Assembly (NCBI RefSeq): GCF_963422355.1
Contig: NC_085085.1
Coordinates: 13,509,485-13,573,484 of the forward strand
DNA from: Corticium candelabrum
Lineage: Eukaryota > Porifera > Homoscleromorpha > Homosclerophorida > Plakinidae
DNA: 64,000 nt
Reading direction: 5' to 3'
Made by a program: the position numbers and the translations under genes. Of the stretch, positions 18,512 to 28,522 are shown piece by piece. Positions within the stretch are counted from its first letter, which is position 1, and each line of letters starts with the position of its first letter. Under the pieces are notes generated by a model. It saw only the letters and a list, made by a program, of their open reading frames with translations, ran no database searches and was not told the DNA's origin.

Positions 18512-21500
18512 GTAGTAGTGTCTATATGATCATAAAGTGTCTGTCTGTCTGTCTGTCTATCTTCAAAGTAGTAAATCACTGCCAGGGTCAATTGGCTCCA
18601 CTGTGGCCTCTTCCTATCAAGCTTTACCACCAATGCCCAAGTCAAACCACGAAGATGCAGAACAACAGTCTCTTGATAACTTTATCTCATATCCAAAGAA
18701 ATTGAAGTATCAATTATCCACAAAGACTGCCAGTGATAGTGCTACTGATATTATTATACAAGCACAGTCTGATAGAGATGCAGCACGGTTGAGATCCCTG
18801 CAAGGACGAGGGGCTGGTGCATGGCTGGATGTCATCCCGCTTCTGCTAAGCACGCTTTAAAAACAAACGAATTTTCTTTAGCATCTTACCTGAGGTTGGG
18901 AGTGGCTTTTCCTTTCACCAATTGGATTAAAAAGTGTGATTATGGTCATGATTTGGATGAATACGGATACCATCTTTTAACCTGTAACTATGGGGGTGGA
19001 CCTGTGTGGTCTCACAATTCAGCCTTGAATGGGTGGAGTGAGTGCCTGTCTGACCTTCACCTTCCCCATCAAACAGAACCAAGACATCAATACATCAATA
19101 CCGAAGACCGTCCAGACATTACAACGTTTGATCCAAATACTGGACAGAATTTGGATATTGATGTGTCCATGGCTCATCCGTGGAGTCAGGACATTATTAG
19201 GAGGGCTAGCAAGGAAAATGGTCATGCTGCCGCGACAAGAGAAGAAAAGAAAATGAAAAAATATTCAGAAGAGCTTGTTCCAGGAGGATATGTATCAAGA
19301 TGTGTTCCTCTTGTGATAGAATGCTTTGGGAGGTGAGGCACGAAGGCAGAGAATTTTCCAGCATTTGTCACAACAGTCTGCAAATCCAGAAGCCAATTTA
19401 AATGCTTCCATGTTCATGTCGTATTGGAGAAAAAGATCTTCTACAATTCTGCAAAGATGCAATGCCAAAGTTATCCTTAGAAAACTTTCAAAACTGTCAC
19501 CTAATCATGGTGATTTAGATAGATTTATTTGATTTTGAGATTCAAAGTCAAGTCCATTCGTTAATGACTTTGTTGTTTGCAAGGACTGATGTGTATTTTA
19601 AAAATCCTAGCATATGTACAAGTAGAATCTGTATGAGAATAAATTATCTGTCTGTCTGTCTGTCTGTCTGTGTATCTGTCTGTCAATACATATATTTAAA
19701 ATTTCAACACTATTACATTCTAAATGGTTCCAGCGAGGAAAAGGAAAACATGCTACAAAAATGTCTGGCGACCCTTACGGCCGCTTACTACGTAGGACGA
19801 TTAAATAACTGTACGCTATAAGCAGTACAACTGTTCTTGCTAAAGGAAAGTCTGCATAGTCTTCTTGAGAGCACTTGTGCGTTGCATCTCTGGAGGCTAA
19901 CGGACAGGCAGCGTCTCCAGTATGTCTTGAACTCGCCACTGTTTGGGTGGCCATCTTCATCTGCAGATAATAGGGACAGATGATGTAGAAATTGGTGGGC
20001 TTTCCATCCCCAGCGGCCATAATGCTAAAAAACTAGAGGGATGCAATTGGATGCATTTCCCATAGCATCAATCTCTTTGCTGTATTTTTCCGTCTTCTGT
20101 GACTCTCTTTTGGCAGCAGCGGCTCCATCCACCTTAGAGGCTTGTAAGATGATGTCCTCATTCCACGGGTGGGCAAGAGATATGTCCAGCTCAATATCAT
20201 ATCCAAATTGGGCATCGAATGCTATGATATCAGGACAAGAATTGCTTCCTTCGTAAAGGTTTCTGGGTTCTCTTCTGTGTGTTATGTTTAGGCCTCGTAA
20301 ACAATCACAGCACACATTTGCTACTGATTCGTGGGACCAGATGGGTCCGCCTCCAGTTTTACAGGTTAGAAGGTGATAGCCTTCTCTGTCATTGATCTTG
20401 CTACACTCGCATCTTTCAATTGCTGAAGACATAGGCATGCTGCAGCCCAATCTCAACCGAGTTGCTAGTCAGAAGTTAGCGGGTTTTAGTACAAACTTGG
20501 GAGAGTTGGAACAGCTTCAAGCCAACATCCAGCAGCTTTGCCCTGCAATGATCTGAGTCTAGCAGCCTGTCGAAGTGAATTTGTATTTCCTAGTAGCTCG
20601 GATGTGATGGTGTTAAAGTGGTTCTGCGACAGTTTCTTTTGAAGGCCTTTTGTATTGCTAAGGAGGTCTTCCAAGGACTTGCTGTGTGGTAATGATTGCT
20701 CCAGCTCAAATCCTATTGATCCTGGGGTTGCATCTTGTCTATTCTCCCCGAGTAGGTCAACCGAATCTTGAATATCTTCAAAGGATTTAGGAAGTTGTAC
20801 GAGGCTGTGCACCCATGAAGAAACAAATGCAATGCTAGACAGGGATTCTGCAGGTGACATGCCAAACCCACCATGTCGAATGGGCAATGTAGCTTGTGTC
20901 CATTGGTCGTTTTCTAGGTCAGGACATTTAATGAGATGTTTAAATGATGATTGAGACAGGTTGTCGTGAATTTGTGCGGCAGACTTCATCAGACTAGGTG
21001 CAACTGTTCTTCCTAGATGATTGATGTGTGGAATATGGCAGTACAGTAGCAGTAGCATCGAACTCTGGGTGTCTTCTAAGGCTAGGAGTTGGTTACAGAG
21101 ATCTTCACCTCCTTTGGCAAATTTGGAGCAGGCAGCTTCAACATACCTTGGTTGACCTATTGGGGTTTCAAGGATAGTCGTACCAAGCACTGAGACTCGA
21201 ACTTCGTCAGGAATGTCTTCACAATGACGGCCATTGGTGTACAGCTCACATTTCTTAGTGGCAATTGATAGACCAATCTGTGGCAGGCTACACTTCAAAT
21301 CGTCAAAGGCTAATGAGACATATTGTATAGGCCCAAGGAGAAAAATGTCATCCAAATAGGCCAGGACACGGGTTGTAGGGTGTGACTCTTGGAGATCCAC
21401 TAGTAGCGGGTGAATGGCAGCGGAGAATAACATAGGACCCAGATGGTCTCCTTGGTGGACGCCTTCTTGGGAGGACAATACATGTGGTTGTTCCCCATGA

Positions 21501-24500
21501 CAGAAAATAAGAGGATTACATCTCGAGTACATCTGAAATACGTGTTGGTAAACATCAGGGAAAGACTTGGCAACTTGAGGCATGAGAGAAGCATGCTCCA
21601 ATGAGTTGAATGCGTTCTTAATGTCAGTTTTCAAGAGGACCCAGTCAGGATTTGACTCCAAAAGCAGGCTCACATGATGTATCAGAAGCTCCATGCCGCC
21701 TTTGACAGCCACTCTGTCTGTCTATCTGTCTGTCGGTTTACTTGTCACAAATCAGTACTATTACAAGCTATATGATGATCTAAACTAAGTAACTAAAACT
21801 ACACAAACGAAAAGGACCTGTAGGCCCTACACATACAATGATTTCAAATTTGCAACTGTAGTGTTCATTCTGTGAATGCTATATAACTTGTCTGGTGTGA
21901 TTTTAGCAAGGTTTCTCTGCAGTTAAATGGATATGAGAGATCTCCACTTGGTCTTGAATTGGGCATTGTTTTTCTTTCCCTCATCATCTCTAGATGACTT
22001 GGCCAGCTTGTTCAGATAGTTGGAGACTTGTATCCCCCAGCGACCAAAATGTTCAAGAACCAAGGGAACAAAAGATGGTTTGATGCCTCCTGGATGAAGC
22101 TCTTGGTTGTATTTAACCTCTTCTCTCCTCCCTCCTTGTAGTCTCGGTTTCAGACGCTCTCCCGTACCTACTACTGCATGTGACAGGTATGTGGGGTCAA
22201 AAGCAGGAGGAGTGAGCAGGAAAGCGTCTGGGCGCACTGCTAATACAAACGAGTTCAGGGGCGGGAAAGCTATTAGATCCAAATTATACCATTAGTCTAA
22301 CTGCATTAGGTTGCACAATGCAATCGTATTACGATGTAGGTAACTCATCAGTCAGTTCCATTCGAATAGCATCGAAACACTCAGCAAAAACAGGCTAACC
22401 ACTGAACGATGCAGCGAACTTTGTCTGCAACAACAGCAACGACGTGATCGCGGAATTGACTCTGTTGGAGGGCTTTTCTCGAATGGTCTGCCAAATACGA
22501 TGCTGACATCACCATGTTGAATCTGTTTGTCTTCAAACAAGCTAGCGCCTATCATTGCAGCTGTTACACCGTGTTCTGTCAAGCTTGCTACCTGGTCTCT
22601 CATGAGAGAAAGCAACGGCTTGGATGGAAAGAGCAGTCTGCATTACCAAAGACCCGCAGAGTGTTGCACACACTTAGCATCATGTGGAATATTATAGACT
22701 TGCCATTGCCAGTTGGAAAACATGCGAGAACGTCGTCTCCTTGGGCCAGATGACATATCATGTATGCAGAGGTGCTGCAACGACTTCACAGATTCGATCA
22801 CGAATTGAGGACAGCAAACAGCTACTGCTTCCACTATTGAATCATATGAGATGGATCTACTAGGATCAGTCTATGTAGTAGAGGGGTAGCTTCGATTTCT
22901 AATTCACTCGGGAAGACCTCCATTGCAAGAAACGCTGCAGCTGTTGTAATACAAGCCTAACTGTGTGCCTAACAACATTAATTAGCATGTCTAGAATTAT
23001 AACCGTAAACTAAGTGGTATTGTTCTTGTTGTAGACCAATCAAAACCACCGCTCGCAGCGAGTGGGAAATTTCTATTGGTGCAGAGCGTTTCATGTTTAA
23101 TAGCTTTCCCGCCCTTGAACTCATCTGCAGTAGAAGTGCACCCAGACGCTTTCCTGCTCGCTCCTCCTACTTTTGACCCCATATACCTGTCACATGCAGT
23201 ACTACGTACGGGAAAGCGTATGAAACCGAGGCTACCCTCCTTGAGGCCGTGACACCTGCTGTGCTAGCAGCCAATGCTAGTAAGTCAGTGCACCAGAACT
23301 GTGCTAGAGAAATGTCTAGTTCTGTGTTGTGGTCAGTTGGGGGATCGATAACAGCAATGTCTGGTCTGTTGTCATTGTTGAAGTATCGATGAGTCGGTTC
23401 TTTGCTGTGCTGGAAGTTCAGTTCGGTCAAACACTCTGACCAGACATGCACGATAGCATTATGTGTTCGAATATGACCCTCTCCAGTTTTGCATGTGACC
23501 AGGTGGTAGCCTTCTTGGTCTAAATCTCTGCCACAATCACATTGTCCTGTGGATTGTGGTATCTTGCAGCCCAACCTGATCAGCGTTGCCAATTTAAATT
23601 CTTTGGAAGATAGTGCAAGTGCTGAAATGGATGGGACTGCAGATAACCATGCTCCTGCACCCTGTCCTTGCAGTGATTAAAAGCGAGATCTATCTCTAGA
23701 TGTACTGAGATGATCCATAAATTCTTGTACCTTGGATTTGTGATGGTTTTCTGTGAGTCTGTGCTGCAGCTTATAATTAACATGATTCGTGACCAGATCT
23801 GGCAAGAATTTATCTGTAGGAAGAGAGTTGTAAGGTCGTAGCCAATTGAACCAGCAGGCTGATTGCTGAGTAGTGAATTGGTGATTGCCTCTTTCATCCC
23901 TTGAAAACGCTGAGGTAATGTGAACGTTGTGTGAGCCCAACTTGCAAGGAAAGCAAAAGGAGCTGTTGTGACTGCAGACGTTAAACCGAAACCACCATTC
24001 CTGATAGGCAAAACAGCTTGAAGCCACTTTGGATCTTCTGTAACTAAGCCTCCAAATAGCTGATGAAATGATACTCTTGTCTGGTTGTCGTGAATTTCTG
24101 AAGCTTGAAGGAATTGTCTAGGAGCAACAGTTCTGGCCAGACTGTTTATTCTGGGAACGTGACAGTATCTGAGAAGTAACAGAGCATTCTGGCTGTCCTC
24201 CAGAAGAGGTAACTAGTTGCATAATGATCTTCCTGAATTGGCATATTGTGAGCATGATTGTATGACATAAGATGAGCACCCCACTGGAGTTCCGAGATTC
24301 TTGGTCCCTTGTCGTGTGACTTGGATCGTATTGGAGTCAGGAATTGACTGATGTGAAGAGTCAGACTGACAATATATTTCACACTTCTTTTCTCAACAAG
24401 GAGACTAGCACAAGACAGAGATGAGGTCAGATCTGCAAAATCTGAGAGAACTTTATCTGCTGGACCCAACAAAACGACATCATCCAAGGCTAACACGCAG

Positions 24501-25579
24501 ATATCAAGATAACTGTTCTGAAGGTTGACTAAAATAGGCTGCATCCCTATAGAAAACAGTGCTGGGCCTAAAGGGTCCTCTTAATGGACACCTTGTTGAG
24601 ATTCCAAGACAACTGTTTCCTCTCCATTCAGATACACAAGTGGATTAAGGCATGAATAGACCTGGAAAGCGTGACTGAAGATATATGGAAATGAAGTTGA
24701 CACTTGATTGAGCATATGGGATCTGTCCATTGAAGTAAGAGCATTTTTTATGTCCGACTTCAGAATCACCCAGGATGGATGTAATTCTAGCAAAAGCTGG
24801 ATATGTTACACCAACATTTCTGTGCCACCCTTTGTTGCCACTTCATGTTGGATGGGGGAGAAGAAAACACAAAACTGAGCCTTCTTTTAAACACAGATTG
24901 CACGTGCACTCACTCGTCTTCAAGCTTCTCCAATAACAATTCGTCTAACATTACCATTAGGCTTCTTTAGAGCAATCAATTTAGAAGCAGAAATTAGTGA
25001 AGATACAGAAGTTGGCACTGACCCAGAATCAATTGAGGAACAAACCTGATGTCTGTCTTTCTGTTTGTGTGCCTGTCTGTCTCTGTTTGTTTGTCTATCT
25101 GTCTGTTTGTCTGTCTGTTTGTCTGTCTCTCTGTTTGTCTGTCTCTCTGTCTTTCTGTCTCTTTGTCTGTCTGTCTCTCTGTCTGTCTGTCTGATTGGTA
25201 TTTTAAAAATCCTAGCATATGTACAAGTAGAATCTGTATGAGAATAAATTATATCTTGAGTTATGGGTGATTTCTCAATGTGCACGAGTGACTGCTGTAG
25301 CTAGTTGGGGCAGTGGATTCTAATGACAAAGTAATGAGCTTCTACGAGTAAGAAGTGACGTTTTGTCGGATTTAGAAGAGATGCTTTCATCCATCAGGGG
25401 CGTTGGAAGCAAAAAGTGACTGGTTCGGCCTAACGCGCGCTAATGGGTGGGGCAACGTTGCGCGTGCTAGTAGATGGGTAGGGCAACACTATATCATAGT
25501 TCACATCTCTCGGGAACGTTGATAGTCTCGACTCCATGTCACATCTAGAGATGTATTTTACAAGCAGTCTCGACCCACA

Positions 25580-25636
<57 letters not shown>

Positions 25637-26149
25637 CACGAGGCACACTTCCCGAATCCGGGTCTGTTAGCTTTGCAGTTCAGTACTTCAAAGTATGGAA
25701 AGTAATGGTTTGGCTGCACATGGTGATGCCACTCTCAGCAATACATTACTTATTTGATCGGCTATACCCGTAAAACGGAAGTTGATACCATTGAGCATCT
25801 GGCGAAAGTGGTCTTTTTGAATATTGGTCCGGCCATGGCCGGAACAGCCGGACCACGTCTTACGCCTATGTCCATGGATTTTAAAAAGCTATGGTCTTAA
25901 GTTATGGGTGATTTCTTGGTGTGCAAGAGCAGTAGAAGTATAGGTATTTTAGTGACTCATGTGTTTGACGAATGCCCTGTTGATTGCACACAGTGGCATT
26001 GCATCCCTGGTGCTTTCATTCTGTATAGTCTTATTTGTTGCAATGAAACCATCCTCCTACCCATTGACCCACCAGACAGACAATCAAAGACAATATCACT
26101 TCTTACTTAATTGTAGAAGTCCTTGTCGTTAAAGTGTAGTGTGCAAATA

Positions 26150-26244
<95 letters not shown>

Positions 26245-28522
26245 GCACACACGCACGCACGCACGCAGACAGGGATGGAGCACAGACAGGGAGGGAGGAC
26301 AGACGGACGGACAGATGGATGCACAGAAAGATCAGCTACATGCTACATGGCAACACAATGCATAAACAGACAACTTAATATTAGTAGCACGAGTCTGAGC
26401 AATGGAATTGCTAGTGTTTTCAAGTTTACGTATTCTATTTTTCTTTCTCAGAATGAAGGGTAAACGGATCGCTGGATAGAATGATGGATGTTTGCACATG
26501 AGCTTTGATGCATTGATTACTTATGTTAATTCCAGCCCATTGTCATGATGAATTAATGTAGACATGCAGTGACTGTATATGTATGAATACATGCATGCAT
26601 GTAGTGACTGACTGTACATTGTTCAGTGTAGGTATGTGTGAGTGTGTGTGTGCATACCTTCTTACAGGCATACGTGTGGGAGTGCAGTCTGAGTAATTAA
26701 CCATCAATGCTCAATGCATGTGTTAGTTGTTCAAGTGCGGTGTGGTTTATTGTCTTTGTCTTTGTCTTTAGACTCTCTGAGTTCAAGTGCATTTGTTGAC
26801 AGTTCTCTCATCATTACTAGTTCTATCACACCTTATCAAGCAAGTCCCACTCCACACACTGGAGACAATGGATTTTTATCTGATTTTAGTCAGTCCGCAA
26901 CTGCTTGTACAAGCAACTGTGTTGGACTGTGTTGTGTATGTTTTGTTTTTAGATGTTGGTGTTGCAATAGCTATCATTGTCATTCCACTGCTTTTTTTCC
27001 TCTCTGTTGTTATAAGTGTCATAGTGTGTGCTGTCAGGCAAGTGATAGCACCTACCTAGAGTTCAATAATTTTGTGTAGATTAGTTTTGTTGTGTTTTAC
27101 AGAAGACAAGATCAGAAATCTGGTGGTGTGGCAGGGCACAGAAGACGTGGTGACTATTCTGTTTCTGGTGTACCTCGTTATCGTACTAACATCCCACAGA
27201 CAATGAAAGTAACTTGGTCTCAGTCAATTAGAAGAATTTGGTGGGGCAGGAGGAAAGATCATGAGCCACCCTCAATTGATGAGGATCGAAGTGATGGCAA
27301 ACACGCAACAATTGTCGCTAACAACTCGGCTGTGGTAAGTCGGGATGCAGGGGTAGATACAAGTGCAGGTATCAATGCAGCCATGGGATTGAGGCAAGTG
27401 AGCAATCGTGATTCTCGCCAAATGGTTATGATGCCATCAAATCAACGCCAGCGTGAAAACATTCTCTATGAAGGAGTCACTGAGGGTAATTTTGCCCACC
27501 CGTCTGAAAATCAACCAGAGCTATTTGATCCATATCAGTCTGACTTTTCTACAATTGTTCCGTTGCAGACTTTTTCTCATAGGCCCATTGACCAGAGACC
27601 AGCATATCCTCTACCTACTGATAACTCTGGTCCTTATAGTCTTGTTAATAGGGTGACACAAACAACACGGCCTTCCCTTACTCCTCAATCTTCGACCGGG
27701 GTACAAATTTCAACAGTGAGGCGTATATCTAATGTTTCGCAACCTGTTGAATCAGATGATATGGGTGTGTTAGTCACTAACATGAGTCCGCAGGGATTCT
27801 CAACTTTAGAACGACTGAGCAAAGTAGGTCGTCAAGATGCAATTCCAGCAAGACTAAGAAATGAAAATGAGAGAGCACACGTGTCATCGCTACAAAGTGA
27901 TCCAGGCTATGAGACTTTATCCAAATATGGAGTTAGCACAATTATGTCAGTATCTTCTCCCCCACCTGTAACATCACCTACTTCTTCAGTAGGAGCTATA
28001 GTTTCAACATCACCAGTTGCTGAACTACCTTCATGTGCCAGTGCTAGACACCAAATTAGGGGTCCGGTAACAGTTCATGCTAGTTCAACACCTCACACTT
28101 TTATGAATGAAGATCAGGAAGACAACACGGATAGGTCAGCAACACCATTGTCTGATTTGCCAACTGTTGCACAACAGCGTAGCTACATGCCAATGGCTTT
28201 GCACGGATCAATTGAATTTGCTGGAACAGGCAGTGAGAGGCGAATCAGAGCTCTTTCTAATCCAATGTATGGTTATCCGATGCTCGAACCGAACTCTTCA
28301 GTTGACCAAACTCAAGAAGTGCAGTTTGTTGGACACCGTCATGTGGGTCAACTGAGTGGAATTGAGTCTGGGTACAGATCTGTATCTCCGGTGGCAGGAG
28401 TTGCATTCGAAGCAAAAGAAAGTGGAGACTCAAGCCTTCCTATAGGAGATACAGCAGCATTGATATCGGGTGTCCATGTTGATAGCCGTGACGTAAGCCC
28501 TGGCCAAACCTACTTGATTTGA
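14363..28522 (+). CDS. Single-pass receptor with four thrombospondin type-1 repeats
   Basis: Nine exons join in phase: 14363-14465, 14607-14738, 14834-14998, 15072-15230, 17608-17754, 17811-17972, 26772-26906, 26953-27037, 27103-28522. They give 835 residues. A signal peptide (about 1-30) is followed by a Cys-rich segment (35-78). Four TSP1-like modules follow (79-133, 134-186, 187-235, 236-289), with WTDWQSWSPW / WSEWSDWSP-type starts and Cys clusters, then a Ser/Thr-rich linker, a transmembrane helix near 337-360 and a 470-residue tail. Each extracellular exon is flanked by phase-1 introns, as in shuffled modules. The tail has tyrosine motifs (YETL at 632, YMPM at 724, SGYRSV at 787) and ends TYLI, a possible class II PDZ ligand. 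An adhesion or signalling role is inferred. The 8.8-kb intron before the linker exon is full of retrotransposons, so joining exon 6 to exon 7 rests on phase and topology. No close named family is recognised. Confidence 0.8.
15283..15312. repeat. (TGTC)n array, first of the retrotransposon cluster
   Basis: A (TGTC/TGTT)n run. Read on the minus strand it is a (GACA)n tail directly joined to the 3' end of the truncated element at 15313-15880. Confidence 0.8.
15313..15880 (-). mobile_element. 5'-truncated REL-type non-LTR retrotransposon, 3' fragment
   Basis: Minus-strand sequence encodes the end of the restriction-like endonuclease region (VDLDIALAHP, with stops) and the conserved C-terminus (FLDIWRKRSSTQLQKCNAKVI). 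About 160 bases of 3' untranslated sequence follow, then the (GACA)n array at 15283-15312. The 5' end is cut exactly at another (GACA)n array (15881-15922). Stop codons and a frameshift make it a dead copy. It lies in intron 4 of the TSP1 receptor gene. Confidence 0.8.
15881..16566 (-). mobile_element. Chain of retrotransposon 3' stubs between (TGTC)n arrays
   Basis: (TGTC)n arrays at 15881-15922, 16102-16118, 16293-16322 and 16464-16566 alternate with short stubs. The stub at 15925-16101 still encodes the last codons of the element (LQSCNAKVI) and then a 3' untranslated end reading AAATATATGTATCGAGACAG on the minus strand. The stubs at 16119-16292 and 16323-16463 are non-coding and their assignment is weaker. 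Confidence 0.6.
17091..17494. mobile_element. MITE with long inverted repeats (CCGTATTTTCGCG type)
   Basis: The left end (CCGTATTTTCGCGCATTTA, then ...GTATTAGAACATTTTGGTAC) and the right end are inverted copies over roughly 90 bases. TA dinucleotides flank both ends. The length is 404 bases. TA duplication and the end sequence suggest a Tc1/mariner-pogo-type MITE. It lies in the intron between TSP1 modules 2 and 3. Confidence 0.65.
17986..18511 (-). mobile_element. Second chain of retrotransposon stubs in (GACA)n
   Basis: Arrays at 17986-18039, 18248-18275, 18366-18393 and 18468-18511 separate three stubs, read on the minus strand. The stub at 18040-18247 has the C-terminal codons (VALQRCNASVI) plus the 3' end. 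Those at 18276-18365 and 18394-18467 are 3' untranslated sequence only. The ends at 18040 and 18394 read ATATGTATTGACAG into the array and the end at 18276 reads CTGTGTATTGACAG. Confidence 0.75.
18563..19646 (+). mobile_element. REL-type non-LTR retrotransposon, plus-strand 3' part
   Basis: This is a plus-strand copy, 5'-truncated at a (TGTC)n array (18537-18558). It encodes the post-RT region (AARLRSLQGRGAGAWLD), a zinc knuckle (CDYGHDLDEYGYHLLTC) and the restriction-like endonuclease: RPDITTFD then DIDVSMAHPW, the PD-(D/E)xK-type signature of R2-like elements. The C-terminus RKRSSTILQRCNAKVI stops near 19531. One frameshift occurs near 18850. The 3' end runs into (TCTG)n at 19647-19684. It is opposite in orientation to the other copies, yet also flanked by the array on both sides. 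Confidence 0.85.
19685..21712 (-). mobile_element. REL-type non-LTR retrotransposon, copy 1 (RT to 3' end)
   Basis: Minus-strand copy, 5'-truncated inside the reverse transcriptase at the array 21713-21734. An open stretch 20486-21712 (408 codons) holds the RT core: LLKTDIKNAFNSL (first catalytic Asp), GVHQGDHLGPMLF and the catalytic AYLDDIFLLG. It then reaches the shared post-RT motif RLRSLQGKAAG. After a frameshift, 20025-20456 encodes the CEC...GYHLLTC knuckle and the endonuclease (CPDIIAFD / IELDISLAHPW). The C-terminus continues with stops to about 19820. The 3' end reads TATGTATTGACAG into (GACA)n. Confidence 0.88.
21713..21734. repeat. (TGTC)n junction between two tandem retrotransposon copies
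   Basis: A 22-base array. On the minus strand it is the 3' tail of copy 2 and also the point where truncated copy 1 begins. Confidence 0.75.
22139..23234. mobile_element. Mutator-like (Pack-MULE-like) element, 1096 bases
   Basis: Two inverted arms of at least 130 bases start TAGTCTCGGTTTCAGACGC (left) and TAGCCTCGGTTTCATACGC (right, reverse complement). They are flanked by perfect 9-base copies of CCCTCCTTG at 22130-22138 and 23235-23243. Long inverted repeats with a 9-base duplication are the hallmark of Mutator-superfamily elements. No transposase is seen. The interior carries part of a RecQ-like helicase gene instead. The element landed inside retrotransposon copy 2, so it is younger than that copy. 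Confidence 0.85.
22400..22780 (-). pseudogene. RecQ-like helicase fragment carried by the MULE
   Basis: The minus strand encodes a Walker A box (VLACFPTGNGKSIIFH, near 22680-22740). After one frameshift it encodes PLLSLMRDQVASLTEHGV (near 22560-22610) and GDVSIVFGRPFEKSPP (near 22475-22520). This is the order of RecQ helicase motifs I and Ia onward. The DEAH and C-terminal helicase parts are absent and frames are broken, so it is a captured gene fragment, not a gene. It could also be a remnant of a helicase carried by a larger autonomous element. Confidence 0.7.
25049..25192. repeat. Long degenerate (TGTC)n array
   Basis: A 144-base array of TGTC/TGTT/TCTC variants at the 5' edge of retrotransposon copy 2. 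On its right it abuts a 54-base segment (25199-25252) identical to the 3' untranslated end of the plus-strand copy (19594-19647). Confidence 0.85.
25253..26771. repeat. Rest of receptor intron 6: (AC)n tracts and unique DNA
   Basis: (AC)n tracts lie at about 25578-25635 and 26150-26240, the second followed by GCAC and GACAGGGAGG-like runs. A word pair GTTATGGGTGATTTCT occurs at about 25261 and 25902, marking a short dispersed repeat. I see no exon before 26772. Confidence 0.7.

Larger units (their letters stand above)
21735..25048 (-). mobile_element. REL-type non-LTR retrotransposon, copy 2, split by a MULE
   Basis: Minus-strand copy that keeps more of the 5' side. It has RT fingers (KLIALKKPNGNVRR, near 24930), the DIKNAL segment (24581-24793), a damaged catalytic region (ALDDVVLLG, Tyr lost, 24146-24544), post-RT sequence (23580-24011), the knuckle/endonuclease (23167-23592) and the C-terminus (21923-22138). 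Several stops and frameshifts are present. A 1096-base Mutator-like element at 22139-23234 interrupts the endonuclease part. The 5' edge is a long (TGTC)n array (25049-25192); the 3' edge is the array at 21713-21734. Confidence 0.85.

Noticed and set aside
22997-23182. Separate coding gene in the right arm of the MULE
   Set aside because: The frame is the inverted-repeat arm itself and recurs in the left arm; it shows no protein signature.
15281-25200. CRISPR-like array of direct repeats
   Set aside because: The repeated unit is the 4-base TGTC, not a 25-40 base repeat with unique spacers of constant size; the intervening segments are retrotransposon 3' ends in an animal genome.
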